DNA of 64,000 nt from Bacillus alkalisoli. GTDB lineage: Bacteria > Bacillota > Bacilli > Bacillales > Bacillaceae_I. The notes under the pieces are model-generated. The model saw only the letters and a list, made by a program, of their open reading frames with translations, ran no database searches and had not been told where the DNA came from. Both the position numbers and the translations under genes were made by a program. This document shows, one piece after another, positions 54,184 to 62,416 of this stretch. Location: contig NZ_KZ454944.1 of the NCBI RefSeq assembly GCF_002797415.1, positions 3,539,567 to 3,603,566 of the forward strand, read 5' to 3'. The number at the start of each line of letters is the position of its first letter. Position 1 is the stretch's first letter.

Positions 54184-55005
54184 TTACACAGTCATTTCTT
54201 TTCGCTTTTGCAGTATGGCGTTTATTTCTCCACCAACAATAATTAAAAGTCCTGATAAATAAAACCAAATTAATAAAACGATAATACCACCCAAACTACC
54301 GTAAGTTGCTGTGTAATTACCAAAATTACTTACATAGTACGAAAATAAGTAAGATACTGTCATCCACCCGACTGTTGCAAACAATGCACCGATAAATACT
54401 TCTTTAACGTGTAATCTTTTATTTGGTGCGATAAAATATAATGCCGTAAAAACTAGTAGTAAAATGATAAAGCTTAAAGTAAATCGAATAGCGTTCCATA
54501 CAACAAGAAATTCATCAGAATAACCTAAAGTCGTTGCGACTAGCATTCCAATCTCTTTTCCAAACACCGGTAGTAAAAGCGCTACAATAATAACAAATAC
54601 CATCGCGAATGTTAATAGCACTGCCGTGCCGCGAGTAACAATGAAAGATCTATTTTCGTTCACGTCATAGGCGCGGTTAAATGCTCGTACAACTGCATTA
54701 ATGCCGTTAGAAGCGGACCAGAGCGCAGCGATTAAACCGAAAGAAAGCAGGCCTCCACGTTGTTCTGTCATAATTTGTTGCACATTCGTTTCAATTAAGT
54801 TCATCGTTTCCCCAGGAGCATATTGACGAATTGCTCCTAAAACATCCTCTTGGGAAATTGGCAAGTAAGCAATGAGGGATAATATAAAAATTAGAAACGG
54901 AAATAATGATAATAAGAAGAAGTAGGCGAGTTCCGCTGACAAACCAAATACCTCGTCCCTACTAAATCTATGTAGTAGATCTTTCCCAAAAGAGAATATG
55001 GCCAT
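54184..55005 (-). CDS. yfkH: YihY/BrkB family membrane protein YfkH
   Basis: 273 residues, GGAGGGATT before ATG. Six to seven membrane helices with the family stretch LSAELAYFFLLSLFPFLIFI near the N-terminus, LWSASNGINAVVRAFNRAY, and YGSLGGIIVLLIWFYLSGL near the end. Formerly called ribonuclease BN-like, without proof of that activity. Position near yfkK agrees with B. subtilis. Followed on the same strand by no further gene; the YtxH-like gene lies 34 bp upstream and is probably co-transcribed. Confidence 0.87.
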   Translation of the reverse strand: MAIFSFGKDLLHRFSRDEVFGLSAELAYFFLLSLFPFLIFILSLIAYLPISQEDVLGAIRQYAPGETMNLIETNVQQIMTEQRGGLLSFGLIAALWSASNGINAVVRAFNRAYDVNENRSFIVTRGTAVLLTFAMVFVIIVALLLPVFGKEIGMLVATTLGYSDEFLVVWNAIRFTLSFIILLLVFTALYFIAPNKRLHVKEVFIGALFATVGWMTVSYLFSYYVSNFGNYTATYGSLGGIIVLLIWFYLSGLLIIVGGEINAILQKRKEMTV

Positions 55006-55039
55006 ACTTTAAATCCCTCCTCTTCTTATTTTTCCCCTA

Positions 55040-55384
55040 TTACAACTCTTTTTTATCCTTATCTATATGCTTTCCGACAACTTCTTTCGTTTCCGACACA
55101 ATGTCTAATATTTTTGGTGTCGTTTCTCTTAACTCATTCATTTTATCGCGTAAAAAATCTAAATCGCGCGAAACATCATCAACTGTATTTCGCACATTTT
55201 CCATATTCGCCTTCACCGATTGTACGACTTCGTTCGGGTGTTGCACAACATATTTCATTTTACTACCCACTTTTTTGCTGTTAAGTAAAAAATGCTCGCG
55301 CGTTTCTTTGTCTAATAACGAAATAGCCGCACCTACCAAAGCACCAATTAGCATGCCATCCACCATTTTACTTCGTTTGTTCAT
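55040..55384 (-). CDS. YtxH-like protein
   Basis: 114 residues, AAGGAGTG before ATG. The N-terminal glycine-rich segment (MLIGALVGAAISLLDKETREH) and the following charged helical region are the YtxH/GvpP-like layout of general-stress proteins. Likely an operon with yfkH. Confidence 0.72.
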   Translation of the reverse strand: MNKRSKMVDGMLIGALVGAAISLLDKETREHFLLNSKKVGSKMKYVVQHPNEVVQSVKANMENVRNTVDDVSRDLDFLRDKMNELRETTPKILDIVSETKEVVGKHIDKDKKEL

Positions 55385-55551
55385 GACTTAGCACTCCTTC
55401 ATTAAAAAATCCTTCTATTTCCCATATTACCATTATATACATGTAGAAAACATCTGTAGAGAGTTTGGATAATATTTTGCCCGACATTATTTTTTCTTAT
55501 AAAACATGATACAATAATGAAAACGATAAGAACGGAAAGGAAGAATGAAGA

Positions 55552-55779
55552 ATGAACTTAACGGTAAAATCTGTAGAAAACGTAGAATATATGATCGAGC
55601 AAATAAAAGAAAAATTAAAAGTGCTTAACCTTGGCGCAATCAAACCATCTCACTTCGACGACGAAATGTATGAAGAATTAAAAGAAATTTACGACCTAGT
55701 CATGAAAAAACCATCCTTCAGCCCAAACGAAATGCAAGCTTTAGTAGAAGAATTAGGCAGCTTACGCAAAAACAAATAA
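55552..55779 (+). CDS. yfkK: DUF1128 protein YfkK
   Basis: 75 residues with the DUF1128 pattern KSVENVEYMIEQIKEKLKVL and EMYEELKEIYDLVMKK across its length; AGGAAG before ATG. Small helical cytosolic protein of unknown function, conserved in Bacillus at this place. Confidence 0.9.
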   Translation: MNLTVKSVENVEYMIEQIKEKLKVLNLGAIKPSHFDDEMYEELKEIYDLVMKKPSFSPNEMQALVEELGSLRKNK

Positions 55780-56052
55780 ATGATTGGAGCTTAGGACTCG
55801 TCCAAGCTCTTTTCTAAGTAGTTCGTTTAAGAAGTAAAAAGCGATTTAGCAAGCTTAATCATCTGCTAAATTGCATATATTTACTCTATTAAATCGCACA
55901 AAAAAACGCAGATGTTTTAGCAACACTGCGTTTTCTCTATTTATAAATTACTTATTCTTCAACGCTCTTATCTACAATATATTAAACTAATTCATTTGAT
56001 TTGAAAAAGTCCAACTGGCTAAATGCAGCAGGACTTTAAATATGAAATAAAA

Positions 56053-57069
56053 TTAATTCTTTTCCCTTATTAATTCATCTCGATCGGATGCCATTGGAGG
56101 CTGTTCCAACCATCGATTTTTAATCATTATATTAGCTCCATCTTCAGCATACATTTGAACTTCTAATGATAGCCTGTTATACATTGAACTAAGATCTCCT
56201 CTAGGACTTTGACTAACAGCTGTACCGTAATAGCCAACGCTCAAAGAAATCAAACCACTTGTGAAAAACATCATCAATTTATCAGAAAAAGTATGGGCCG
56301 TACTATTTGTTATTTCTGAATCCCACCCCATAGGTGCAGGAAGTTTACTTTCCTCTAGCTTACCTCTAAATAATTTAACATGTTTATTCCCAACTTCTAA
56401 ACCCTTTAAGAAGAACTGTTTTACATCCTTTTCCTTTGCAACTTGACTGAATCCAATAAGTGTAGCTACTCCCAAGGCATTTCTTTGCAGATTCGCAAAT
56501 AAATTATCGACTTCGGCAGCAATTAATGGTCTTTTTTCTCCGAAAACATCTAACATAAACCATTGCTTTTTTACAAATTCAACCTTCTCTAAATTAGAAA
56601 GGCTCGGAGACCTGATAAACAATCCTTTAGACAGTAATAATTCAGTTGACCTACTATTTAGTTGCATTGTTTCTGTAAGGCAGTCCATATAATAGGATTT
56701 AATATCACTTCTAACAGAAGCTCCAACACTACCAGCATACGTTGTAAGTCCAACCTTGGACATTTGGTTTATATAATTTAGTGCAAAACTGTCGGAATAT
56801 AGTCTAGGAGCAGTTAAATCAACATCCTCTTCAATACTAAATCCCTTTGGAATTACATTTTTTTCCTCTGTTAGTATTGCTGTGATCTTTTGAATATGTG
56901 AACTTGATAAACTTAAAGCAAATTCAATTACAGACTTAATTTCAACATCCTCAGCTTTTTCTAAAAAGTATGTAAGAACACATATGCTTGAGCTATCATT
57001 TAAGTATTGAAGCCAAAGTTGACCAATCTCACCAGCTGTTAGCCTAATCTGTTTTCCTTTTCCTCCCAT
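56053..57069 (-). CDS. DUF3231 family protein
   Basis: 338 residues from ATG 57069 (GGAGG upstream; an earlier ATG overlaps it). Two similar halves of about 165 residues (LTAGEIGQLWLQYLNDSSSI; LIAAEVDNLFANLQRNALGV) each with His and Glu residues in long helices, the two-fold layout of DUF3231. Related to ferritin-like or CotF-like folds; many Bacillus copies exist and the function is not settled. Confidence 0.8.
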   Translation of the reverse strand: MGGKGKQIRLTAGEIGQLWLQYLNDSSSICVLTYFLEKAEDVEIKSVIEFALSLSSSHIQKITAILTEEKNVIPKGFSIEEDVDLTAPRLYSDSFALNYINQMSKVGLTTYAGSVGASVRSDIKSYYMDCLTETMQLNSRSTELLLSKGLFIRSPSLSNLEKVEFVKKQWFMLDVFGEKRPLIAAEVDNLFANLQRNALGVATLIGFSQVAKEKDVKQFFLKGLEVGNKHVKLFRGKLEESKLPAPMGWDSEITNSTAHTFSDKLMMFFTSGLISLSVGYYGTAVSQSPRGDLSSMYNRLSLEVQMYAEDGANIMIKNRWLEQPPMASDRDELIREKN

Positions 57070-57441
57070 AGTAACTTCCTCCAAAAAAAATATACTAATA
57101 AATACCTTCCCCCTAAATCACCAATTATATGTATTAATACCCACCTCCGACATATAGGATTATTTGACTTTTATGAAAGGTTACCTTCTCTAACACCCTT
57201 TTCCTCGCTTATAGAAAGGTTGCTTTGTTAAAATTATGTCATAGACCGGCGCCCAAATTTTGTATATTAATTTATTTCATTTATTATTCATATCATATAA
57301 ATCTTTTCAGTTATGCATTTTTCCTACTTAGAGACTAAATCTTATTTATAAATTTTGGAATTATTTCACCTTCTCATAGTTTTGAAAATCGTTCATGTAC
57401 AAGCACATCCTTTCATATGTTGTACTATGGGGGGATGTGCA
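57070..57441. other. Intergenic, no feature found
   Basis: 372 bp between divergent genes, AT-rich; neither an open frame with a ribosome binding site nor a strong hairpin was seen. Confidence 0.4.
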
Positions 57442-57597
57442 ATGATTATTTTCTTAGGTTTTATGATGTTATTATTTTTAGCTACCGGAGCTTACCTATT
57501 TACTTTAGCTTATTCTTTAGATAGAAAAGATGCAGTGGAAGTAGATCCACTACCCTTACCACCTGAAGGGCCAACAGAAGAAGAAAAAAACGAGTAG
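57442..57597 (+). CDS. Small single-helix membrane protein
   Basis: 51 residues from ATG 57442 behind GGGGGATG; the frame runs upstream without support. A hydrophobic helix (IIFLGFMMLLFLATGAYLFT) is followed by a Pro/Glu-rich tail (PLPLPPEGPTEEEKNE). Family unknown. Confidence 0.55.
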   Translation: MIIFLGFMMLLFLATGAYLFTLAYSLDRKDAVEVDPLPLPPEGPTEEEKNE

Positions 57598-57627
57598 AAA
57601 ACACTTCCCGAGAGTGTTTTCTTTTTT
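57597..57627 (+). terminator. Terminator of the small membrane protein gene
   Basis: GAAAACACT-TCCCGAG-AGTGTTTTC followed by TTTTTT; the stem overlaps the stop codon. Confidence 0.85.
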
Positions 57628-57774
57628 CTTTGAGTGAACTACATAATGAATAACTACTATATGAAAAACGATTAATTAAGTCATTCCACATTAATAATCC
57701 TTTTTACACGAACATACTGTACTATGCTACAGAAAAATATTCGTTTTTCATTAAATGAACCGTAATCATTAAAA

Positions 57775-57804
57775 TTGATTCCTTCACAATAAAGATCTTA
57801 TAAT
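57775..57804 (+). promoter_or_regulatory. Sigma-A promoter of the membrane hydrolase gene
   Basis: TTGATT (57775-57780), 18 bp, TATAAT (57799-57804), 36 bp before the start codon. Directly upstream (57739-57780) is a 40-bp stretch also found at 51567-51613. Confidence 0.6.
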
Positions 57805-57840
57805 AAATGAAAATCCAATTTATAGCAGGTGAGGTTTCAC

Positions 57841-58707
57841 ATGGACACGATTACACATACCCTCTTTGGAGCAACTATCTATGGAGGAATTGATAAGCGA
57901 AACGACGATAAAAAAACAAAACGCGCTCTGTTCGTAACAGCTATTGCCGCAAGTCAAATTCCTGATATAGATGTTATTTCAAGTCTTTGGGACACGGAGG
58001 GCATGTACCAAATGTGGCATAGAGGAATAACGCATTCTTTATTTATGGTTCCTGTTTGGGCATTGCTCTTTTTTCTTTTGAGCATGATCTATTTAAAGCA
58101 AAGAGATATTCGGTTTTTTTATGTTTCACTGATCGCCGTATTTGTTCACAATACGAGTGACTTGTTTAATGCATGGGGCACAGGATACTTAGAACCCTTC
58201 TCTGCGACCCGTGTTACGTTCGGAACAATTCCAATCGTTGATTTCGTATTTTGGCTTATCATGGGGGTTGGTTTTTTCTCACGTAAGTACTGGAAGGGTC
58301 ACCGCCACCAGTTATACCGTTTAGTAGGAGTGTTAATTGTTGCGCATGTCGCTATTCAGAGTGCACAAGGATATGCTTTGTATAAAAAATATGAAGCAGA
58401 ATACGATCAACTAGCTTTATCTGCGAGCTTTATTCCGTGGCATTACTCGATTATCGGGAAGCAAGGTGATACGGTAACGATTAAAGATGTTGCTTTGTTT
58501 ACAGAACCAAAAGTGCAATACACAATACAATCTGCAGAGGAAGCCGATTTAGACAAACTATTCTCTGAAGTCCCTGAAGCAAAAACGCTATACGAATGGT
58601 CACCATTTATCGTTATCGTAGACGACGACACCCAACTAGGCATCTACGACCCAAGATTCTACCGAAACGGCCAATCGTTTTTGTTTGAATATATTGAGAA
58701 GCAGTGA
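57841..58707 (+). CDS. Membrane-bound metal-dependent hydrolase (YdjM/YfhP type)
   Basis: 288 residues from ATG 57841 (AGGTGAGG upstream). The N-terminus DTITHTLFGATIYGG and WHRGITHSLF give the conserved histidines of the YdjM/DUF457 family, with IPDIDVIS between; four to five membrane helices follow, then a C-terminal extracytoplasmic domain. Hydrolytic activity is predicted only from the family. Confidence 0.8.
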   Translation: MDTITHTLFGATIYGGIDKRNDDKKTKRALFVTAIAASQIPDIDVISSLWDTEGMYQMWHRGITHSLFMVPVWALLFFLLSMIYLKQRDIRFFYVSLIAVFVHNTSDLFNAWGTGYLEPFSATRVTFGTIPIVDFVFWLIMGVGFFSRKYWKGHRHQLYRLVGVLIVAHVAIQSAQGYALYKKYEAEYDQLALSASFIPWHYSIIGKQGDTVTIKDVALFTEPKVQYTIQSAEEADLDKLFSEVPEAKTLYEWSPFIVIVDDDTQLGIYDPRFYRNGQSFLFEYIEKQ

Positions 58708-58776
58708 TTAGTTGTTAGTGGTTTACTATTGGCTAATAGATAGTTGGTAGCAAAAAAAATATTAATTTTATGGTAT

Positions 58777-58852
58777 AACCTCCATGATTTTACAAATAGT
58801 AAGAATGTCAAATGATGGGCTATTATGGCCAATTACATTAATCATGGAGGTT
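58777..58852 (+). promoter_or_regulatory. Inverted repeat that can mask the ribosome binding site of the DUF4397 gene
   Basis: AACCTCCATGATT (58777-58789) and AATCATGGAGGTT (58840-58852) are perfect 13-bp complements; the second contains the GGAGG of the gene starting at 58858. A small inner hairpin (GGGCTATTATGGCC) lies in the 50-nt loop. In mRNA this would hide the ribosome binding site. Confidence 0.6.
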
Positions 58853-58857
58853 TCATC

Positions 58858-59658
58858 ATGAAAAAGTATATTTTTTCATTCATTATGCTCGTTACACTTA
58901 TTGTCGCGACCGCTACTCCGTACATAGCAAATGCAGAAGCAACAGATGGCGATTCAATGGTTCGTATTTTCCACGCCTCACCCGATGCTCCTGAAGTGGA
59001 TGTTTACGTTGATGGCAAGCCTGTTGTAGAAGGTGCAGGTTTTAAAGACATGACGGACTACATCATGTTACATGAAGGTAACTACACAGTGGATGTGTAT
59101 AAAGCAGGTACTCAAGAAGAAATACTAGTAGACCAAGCAGTTGCTATTGAAGCGAACAAAGCGTATAACATTGCTGTTATTAATAAGTTGGAAAACATTG
59201 AAATGAACGTTGTAGAAAACTCAATAGATGTTCCACTTAATAAAACGATGGTTCGCGTTGGACATCTTTCCCCCGATGCGCAAGCAGTTGATGTAAGAAT
59301 GGTTGGTGGAGATTCCATTTTTCAAGACTTAACGTTCGGTGAAGTGACTTCTTATGTAACACTTGATCCAGGAACATACAATTTAGAAGTGGTAACAACA
59401 GGAGGAACAGCAGTATTAGACTTATCTGATACAGCTTTAGCTGCCAATCAAATTTACACTGTATATGCTGTGAATGTAGCAGATATGGTGGAAGCGATGG
59501 TAGTAACAGACTACACGATGGTCCCTGGCATGATGCCTTCTACAGGCCTTGGAGGTTCCGCTCATAGCATGCCATCTGTGCCACCGTTATTTATTGGGTT
59601 ACTAGGCATGATTGTATGGTCGTTCATTACATTATTTAAAAAGATTAAAAGTGCGTAA
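58858..59658 (+). CDS. DUF4397 surface protein with a sorting-like C-terminus
   Basis: 266 residues from ATG 58858. It has a signal peptide (KKYIFSFIMLVTLIVATATPYIANA), then two DUF4397 repeats (VRIFHASPDAPEVDVYVDG about 35-53; VRVGHLSPDAQAVDV about 140-154). The C-terminus has MPSTG (about residue 228), a hydrophobic helix and the basic tail KKIKSA, which is the layout of a sortase substrate with M in place of L in LPxTG. The next gene encodes a sortase and overlaps by 8 bp, so it is the likely partner. Confidence 0.85.
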   Translation: MKKYIFSFIMLVTLIVATATPYIANAEATDGDSMVRIFHASPDAPEVDVYVDGKPVVEGAGFKDMTDYIMLHEGNYTVDVYKAGTQEEILVDQAVAIEANKAYNIAVINKLENIEMNVVENSIDVPLNKTMVRVGHLSPDAQAVDVRMVGGDSIFQDLTFGEVTSYVTLDPGTYNLEVVTTGGTAVLDLSDTALAANQIYTVYAVNVADMVEAMVVTDYTMVPGMMPSTGLGGSAHSMPSVPPLFIGLLGMIVWSFITLFKKIKSA

Positions 59659-60187
59659 TCTAGTCCTTGTTGTTTGTGCTATTTGTTCGTTATCTTATTT
59701 TCTTCCTACACTAGCAGTTGCATCTAACTTGAAAGCTAAACCAGTAAAAATTCAAATTCCAAAATTACAGGTGGAAACTTCTATCTATGCAGCTCCTTTG
59801 TCAAAGGAAGGAAAGATGGAAATAACGGACAATGCAGATGAGGTTGCCTGGTTTTCTAATGGCATTTCCCCTGGGATGCCAGGTAGCGCTGTTATTGCTG
59901 GTCATGTGGATAACTACACAGGGCCAGCAATCTTTTTCTATTTAAAACGACTAAAGCAAGGGGATTCCATTTTTATCACGGACGAGTTTGGTGATCGGTT
60001 AGAGTTTATTGTCGAGAAGGTAGAAAAATATCCATATGACCAAGCTCCCATCCAGCTAATCTTTGGCCCATCAACTAGGAGAAAGCTGAATTTAATTACA
60101 TGTACGGGTAAGTATGACCGGAAGACGAATGTTCATGCGGAACGACTTGTTGTTTATAGTGAAATGAAAGTATCTGAGGGGAACTGA
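59651..60187 (+). CDS. Class F/D-type sortase
   Basis: 178 residues with a probable GTG start at 59651 overlapping the end of the DUF4397 gene; the same frame is open further upstream inside that gene. N-terminal membrane helix (LVLVVCAICSLSYFLP), then the sortase barrel with catalytic His in AGHVDNY, Cys in LITCTG (TLxTC-like) and Arg in HAERLVVY. It cleaves the sorting signal and joins the substrate to the cell wall or another acceptor. The only visible substrate is the upstream gene product. Confidence 0.85.
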   Translation: MRNLVLVVCAICSLSYFLPTLAVASNLKAKPVKIQIPKLQVETSIYAAPLSKEGKMEITDNADEVAWFSNGISPGMPGSAVIAGHVDNYTGPAIFFYLKRLKQGDSIFITDEFGDRLEFIVEKVEKYPYDQAPIQLIFGPSTRRKLNLITCTGKYDRKTNVHAERLVVYSEMKVSEGN

Positions 60188-60219
60188 ACTTCAAATGGTT
60201 TTTGAAGTTCAGTTTTTTT
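60184..60219 (+). terminator. Terminator of the DUF4397-sortase operon
   Basis: CTGAACTTCAAA-5 nt-TTTGAAGTTCAG followed by seven T residues, overlapping the stop codon. Confidence 0.92.
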
Positions 60220-60252
60220 AAATTGAATTGAAATTTATCCTACTCTTTTTTT

Positions 60253-60495
60253 CTGGCCTAGTTGAACTTCATAGACCTTATGAAGTCCATCTGGTTCTTT
60301 TTTCTGGTCTAGTTGAACTTTATAAGCCTTATGGAGTTCATCTGGCTCTTTTTTTCTGGCCTAGTTGAACTTCATAGGCCTTATGAAGTTCAACTAGCTC
60401 CTTTTTTCTGGCCTGATTGAACTTCATAAGTCTTATAAAGTTCATCTGGCTCTTTTTTTCTAGCCTAGTTGAACTTCATAGACTTTATGAAGTTC
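60253..60495. repeat. Tandem array of five 51-52-bp hairpin units
   Basis: Units begin CTGGCCTAGTTGAAC (with variants) at 60253, 60304, 60356, 60408 and 60460. Each holds a near-perfect palindrome GAACTTCATAAG-CCTTATGAAGTTC and a T-rich linker. A single related unit is at 43481-43530. It starts 34 bp after the sortase terminator. Confidence 0.9.
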
Positions 60496-60678
60496 CTTTT
60501 CAGCACCAAGGTGAACTACATACCCACAAACTCAACTCTAATAGGTAATTAAACCTATCGCACTAATTACACAAACTCCCAATTGATAGTCGTTATGAAT
60601 TATTTTCTATCAAACATGTATATTAATCTATAAAATTGGAAAGATAATAATAAACTAATAGATTACGAGGTGTAGGAT

Positions 60679-60846
60679 ATGTTAAAAACGAGTCGTTATT
60701 TTTTATCTGCAGGAGAGCGTGAACAAGTGGAACAGACATTAGTAGAAAACGGATTCCAGCTTGAAAGAGATTTAGTATCGTTAGATGATGAACAGATCGT
60801 TTTAATTTATCAAAAGATCCAAGTAGAACAACTTATGTTTAGCTAG
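60679..60846 (+). CDS. Small protein of unknown function
   Basis: 55 residues (MLKTSRYFLSAGEREQVEQT ... QIVLIYQKIQVEQLMFS), GAGGTGTAGG before ATG, followed by a bidirectional terminator. Charged and helical, cytosolic. No family recognised, but the ribosome binding site and terminator support a real gene. Confidence 0.6.
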   Translation: MLKTSRYFLSAGEREQVEQTLVENGFQLERDLVSLDDEQIVLIYQKIQVEQLMFS

Positions 60847-60869
60847 GAACTGCACTCATTTTTATATAT

Positions 60870-60914
60870 AAAGTGAAAGACCGCTGAACATCTCATTCGG
60901 CGGTCTTTTACTTT
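60870..60914. terminator. Bidirectional terminator between two small convergent genes
   Basis: AAAGTGAAAGACCGC and GCGGTCTTTTACTTT form the stem; A and T tracts on both sides. Confidence 0.85.
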
Positions 60915-61083
60915 ATATTTTATAAGAATGTTCTAACGTTATCGGTAATGCTTTGGCTAAATCAAATCGTGGTTTACAAACTTCCACATTCCATCCTTTT
61001 TTACGGTACTTCTCCACGATACTTTTTACATCAAGTGTTTTTTTACTAATCTCTACTATATCCGTACTCTTTTTCATGAGCAT
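60913..61083 (-). CDS. Small basic protein of unknown function
   Basis: 56 residues from ATG 61083, or 54 from the ATG at 61077, which has the better distance to GAGG. Sequence features: MKKSTDIVEISKKTLDVKSI, KYRKKGWNVEVCKPRFDLAK. One Cys. It lies 18 bp downstream of the HtrA gene on the same strand and may be co-transcribed with it. Confidence 0.55.
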   Translation of the reverse strand: MLMKKSTDIVEISKKTLDVKSIVEKYRKKGWNVEVCKPRFDLAKALPITLEHSYKI

Positions 61084-61101
61084 TCGCCTCGATTCGTATA
61101 A

Positions 61102-62331
61102 TTACAGCATTTGTTTTACTAATGTAATTTCTGTCTCACGAATTTCTCCATTGCGGTAAAACGTAACTTTCATCGTATCGCCAATTTTCTTCTCATTATA
61201 TAAGTATTTTCGTAGTTCTAAAGTATTCTTAACTTCTTTTCCATCCAGCTTTACGATAACATCATATCGCGTTAAACCTGCATTATCTGCCGGTGACGAA
61301 GGTTCAGTAGCAATAACAACAATTCCTCCCGTAACATCTTCTGAAAGCTTTAACGTGCCTCGCTGATGTTGTAACGACACTTCTGATAAGGAAGCTAATT
61401 CTATTCCCATATATGGTCTTCTTACTTCAGAATGCATTTCCAAATCTTCAATAATCGGTTTCGCTGCATTGACTGGAATCGCAAATCCAATTCCCTCTAC
61501 TCGTGACTGGGAAATTTTCATCGAGTTAATACCAATAACCTCTCCGCGTAAGTTGATTAAGGCTCCGCCACTATTACCCGGGTTAATTGCCGCATCTGTT
61601 TGTATTACATCTGCTTCCCATTGCGGATTTCCATTTCTGTCATAAGCAACAGGTATCATTCGCTCCGTACCACTAATAATACCTTGTGTTACAGAACCAA
61701 AAAACTCTAACCCTAATGGATTGCCAATGGCGATAACTGGCTCACCGAGTGTGATAGCATCCGAATTACCAAGCTTTGCGACTGTTCTAACTTTCTCGCC
61801 ATCTACTACTAAGACAGCTAAATCTGTTAGGCGGTCATGCCCTAAAACTTCCGCCTCTAGCCTTGTTCCATCTGACAAGCTCACTTCCACACGCGAAGCA
61901 TTTTCTATAACATGTTGATTCGTCACAATGTATGCTTTTCCTGCTTCTTTTTTGTAAACAACTCCAGAACCAGTTCCAGCTTCTGTTTGACCTTGAGGAC
62001 GAGCATCAAAAATACTCGCTCCCCCTTGCTGTATGTTCACAACCCCAACTACTGCTTCTGACGTCAGTTCAACAGCGTCTGTGATGTTTGTTTGAATTTT
62101 TTTATAGTCGACTTGGTCAGTCGGGATAACAGTTGATGTCTCTATGCTTTGTTGAGTCGTTTCTTGATTTGGCTTAATATAAGCCCCCCAATCTAGCAAG
62201 ATAGGCAACATCGCAACAACAGCCAATGCACCAACCATTCCACCTAACACAGATGCAAAGAATACCTTTTTCATCGAGCCTTTTTTCTTATGCTCCGCTC
62301 GATTCATCATATGATCATCGTAATACCCCAT
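61102..62331 (-). CDS. HtrA/DegP-type membrane-anchored serine protease
   Basis: 409 residues from ATG 62331 (AGAGGTG upstream). One membrane helix (VFFASVLGGMVGALAVVAMLP, about 22-42) precedes a trypsin-like domain with the triad His in VTNQHVIE, Asp in LTDLAVL and Ser in NPGNSGGAL, and one PDZ domain at the end (GLTRYDVIVKLDGKEV). It degrades or refolds misfolded exported proteins. The adjacent two-component genes on the same strand recall CssRS control of HtrA/HtrB in B. subtilis; whether they control this gene is inference. Confidence 0.92.
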   Translation of the reverse strand: MGYYDDHMMNRAEHKKKGSMKKVFFASVLGGMVGALAVVAMLPILLDWGAYIKPNQETTQQSIETSTVIPTDQVDYKKIQTNITDAVELTSEAVVGVVNIQQGGASIFDARPQGQTEAGTGSGVVYKKEAGKAYIVTNQHVIENASRVEVSLSDGTRLEAEVLGHDRLTDLAVLVVDGEKVRTVAKLGNSDAITLGEPVIAIGNPLGLEFFGSVTQGIISGTERMIPVAYDRNGNPQWEADVIQTDAAINPGNSGGALINLRGEVIGINSMKISQSRVEGIGFAIPVNAAKPIIEDLEMHSEVRRPYMGIELASLSEVSLQHQRGTLKLSEDVTGGIVVIATEPSSPADNAGLTRYDVIVKLDGKEVKNTLELRKYLYNEKKIGDTMKVTFYRNGEIRETEITLVKQML

Positions 62332-62416
62332 ACTTTTCACCTCTTACAAAAATCTTATCTACTATTATTTAACCAAAACTAGTTAAAAGTAATCTTAAAG
62401 ATAAATGAGATTTTCA

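Noticed and set aside
58777-58852. Known riboswitch class
   Set aside because: Only a long-range stem over the ribosome binding site is seen; no conserved aptamer core matches a class I know.
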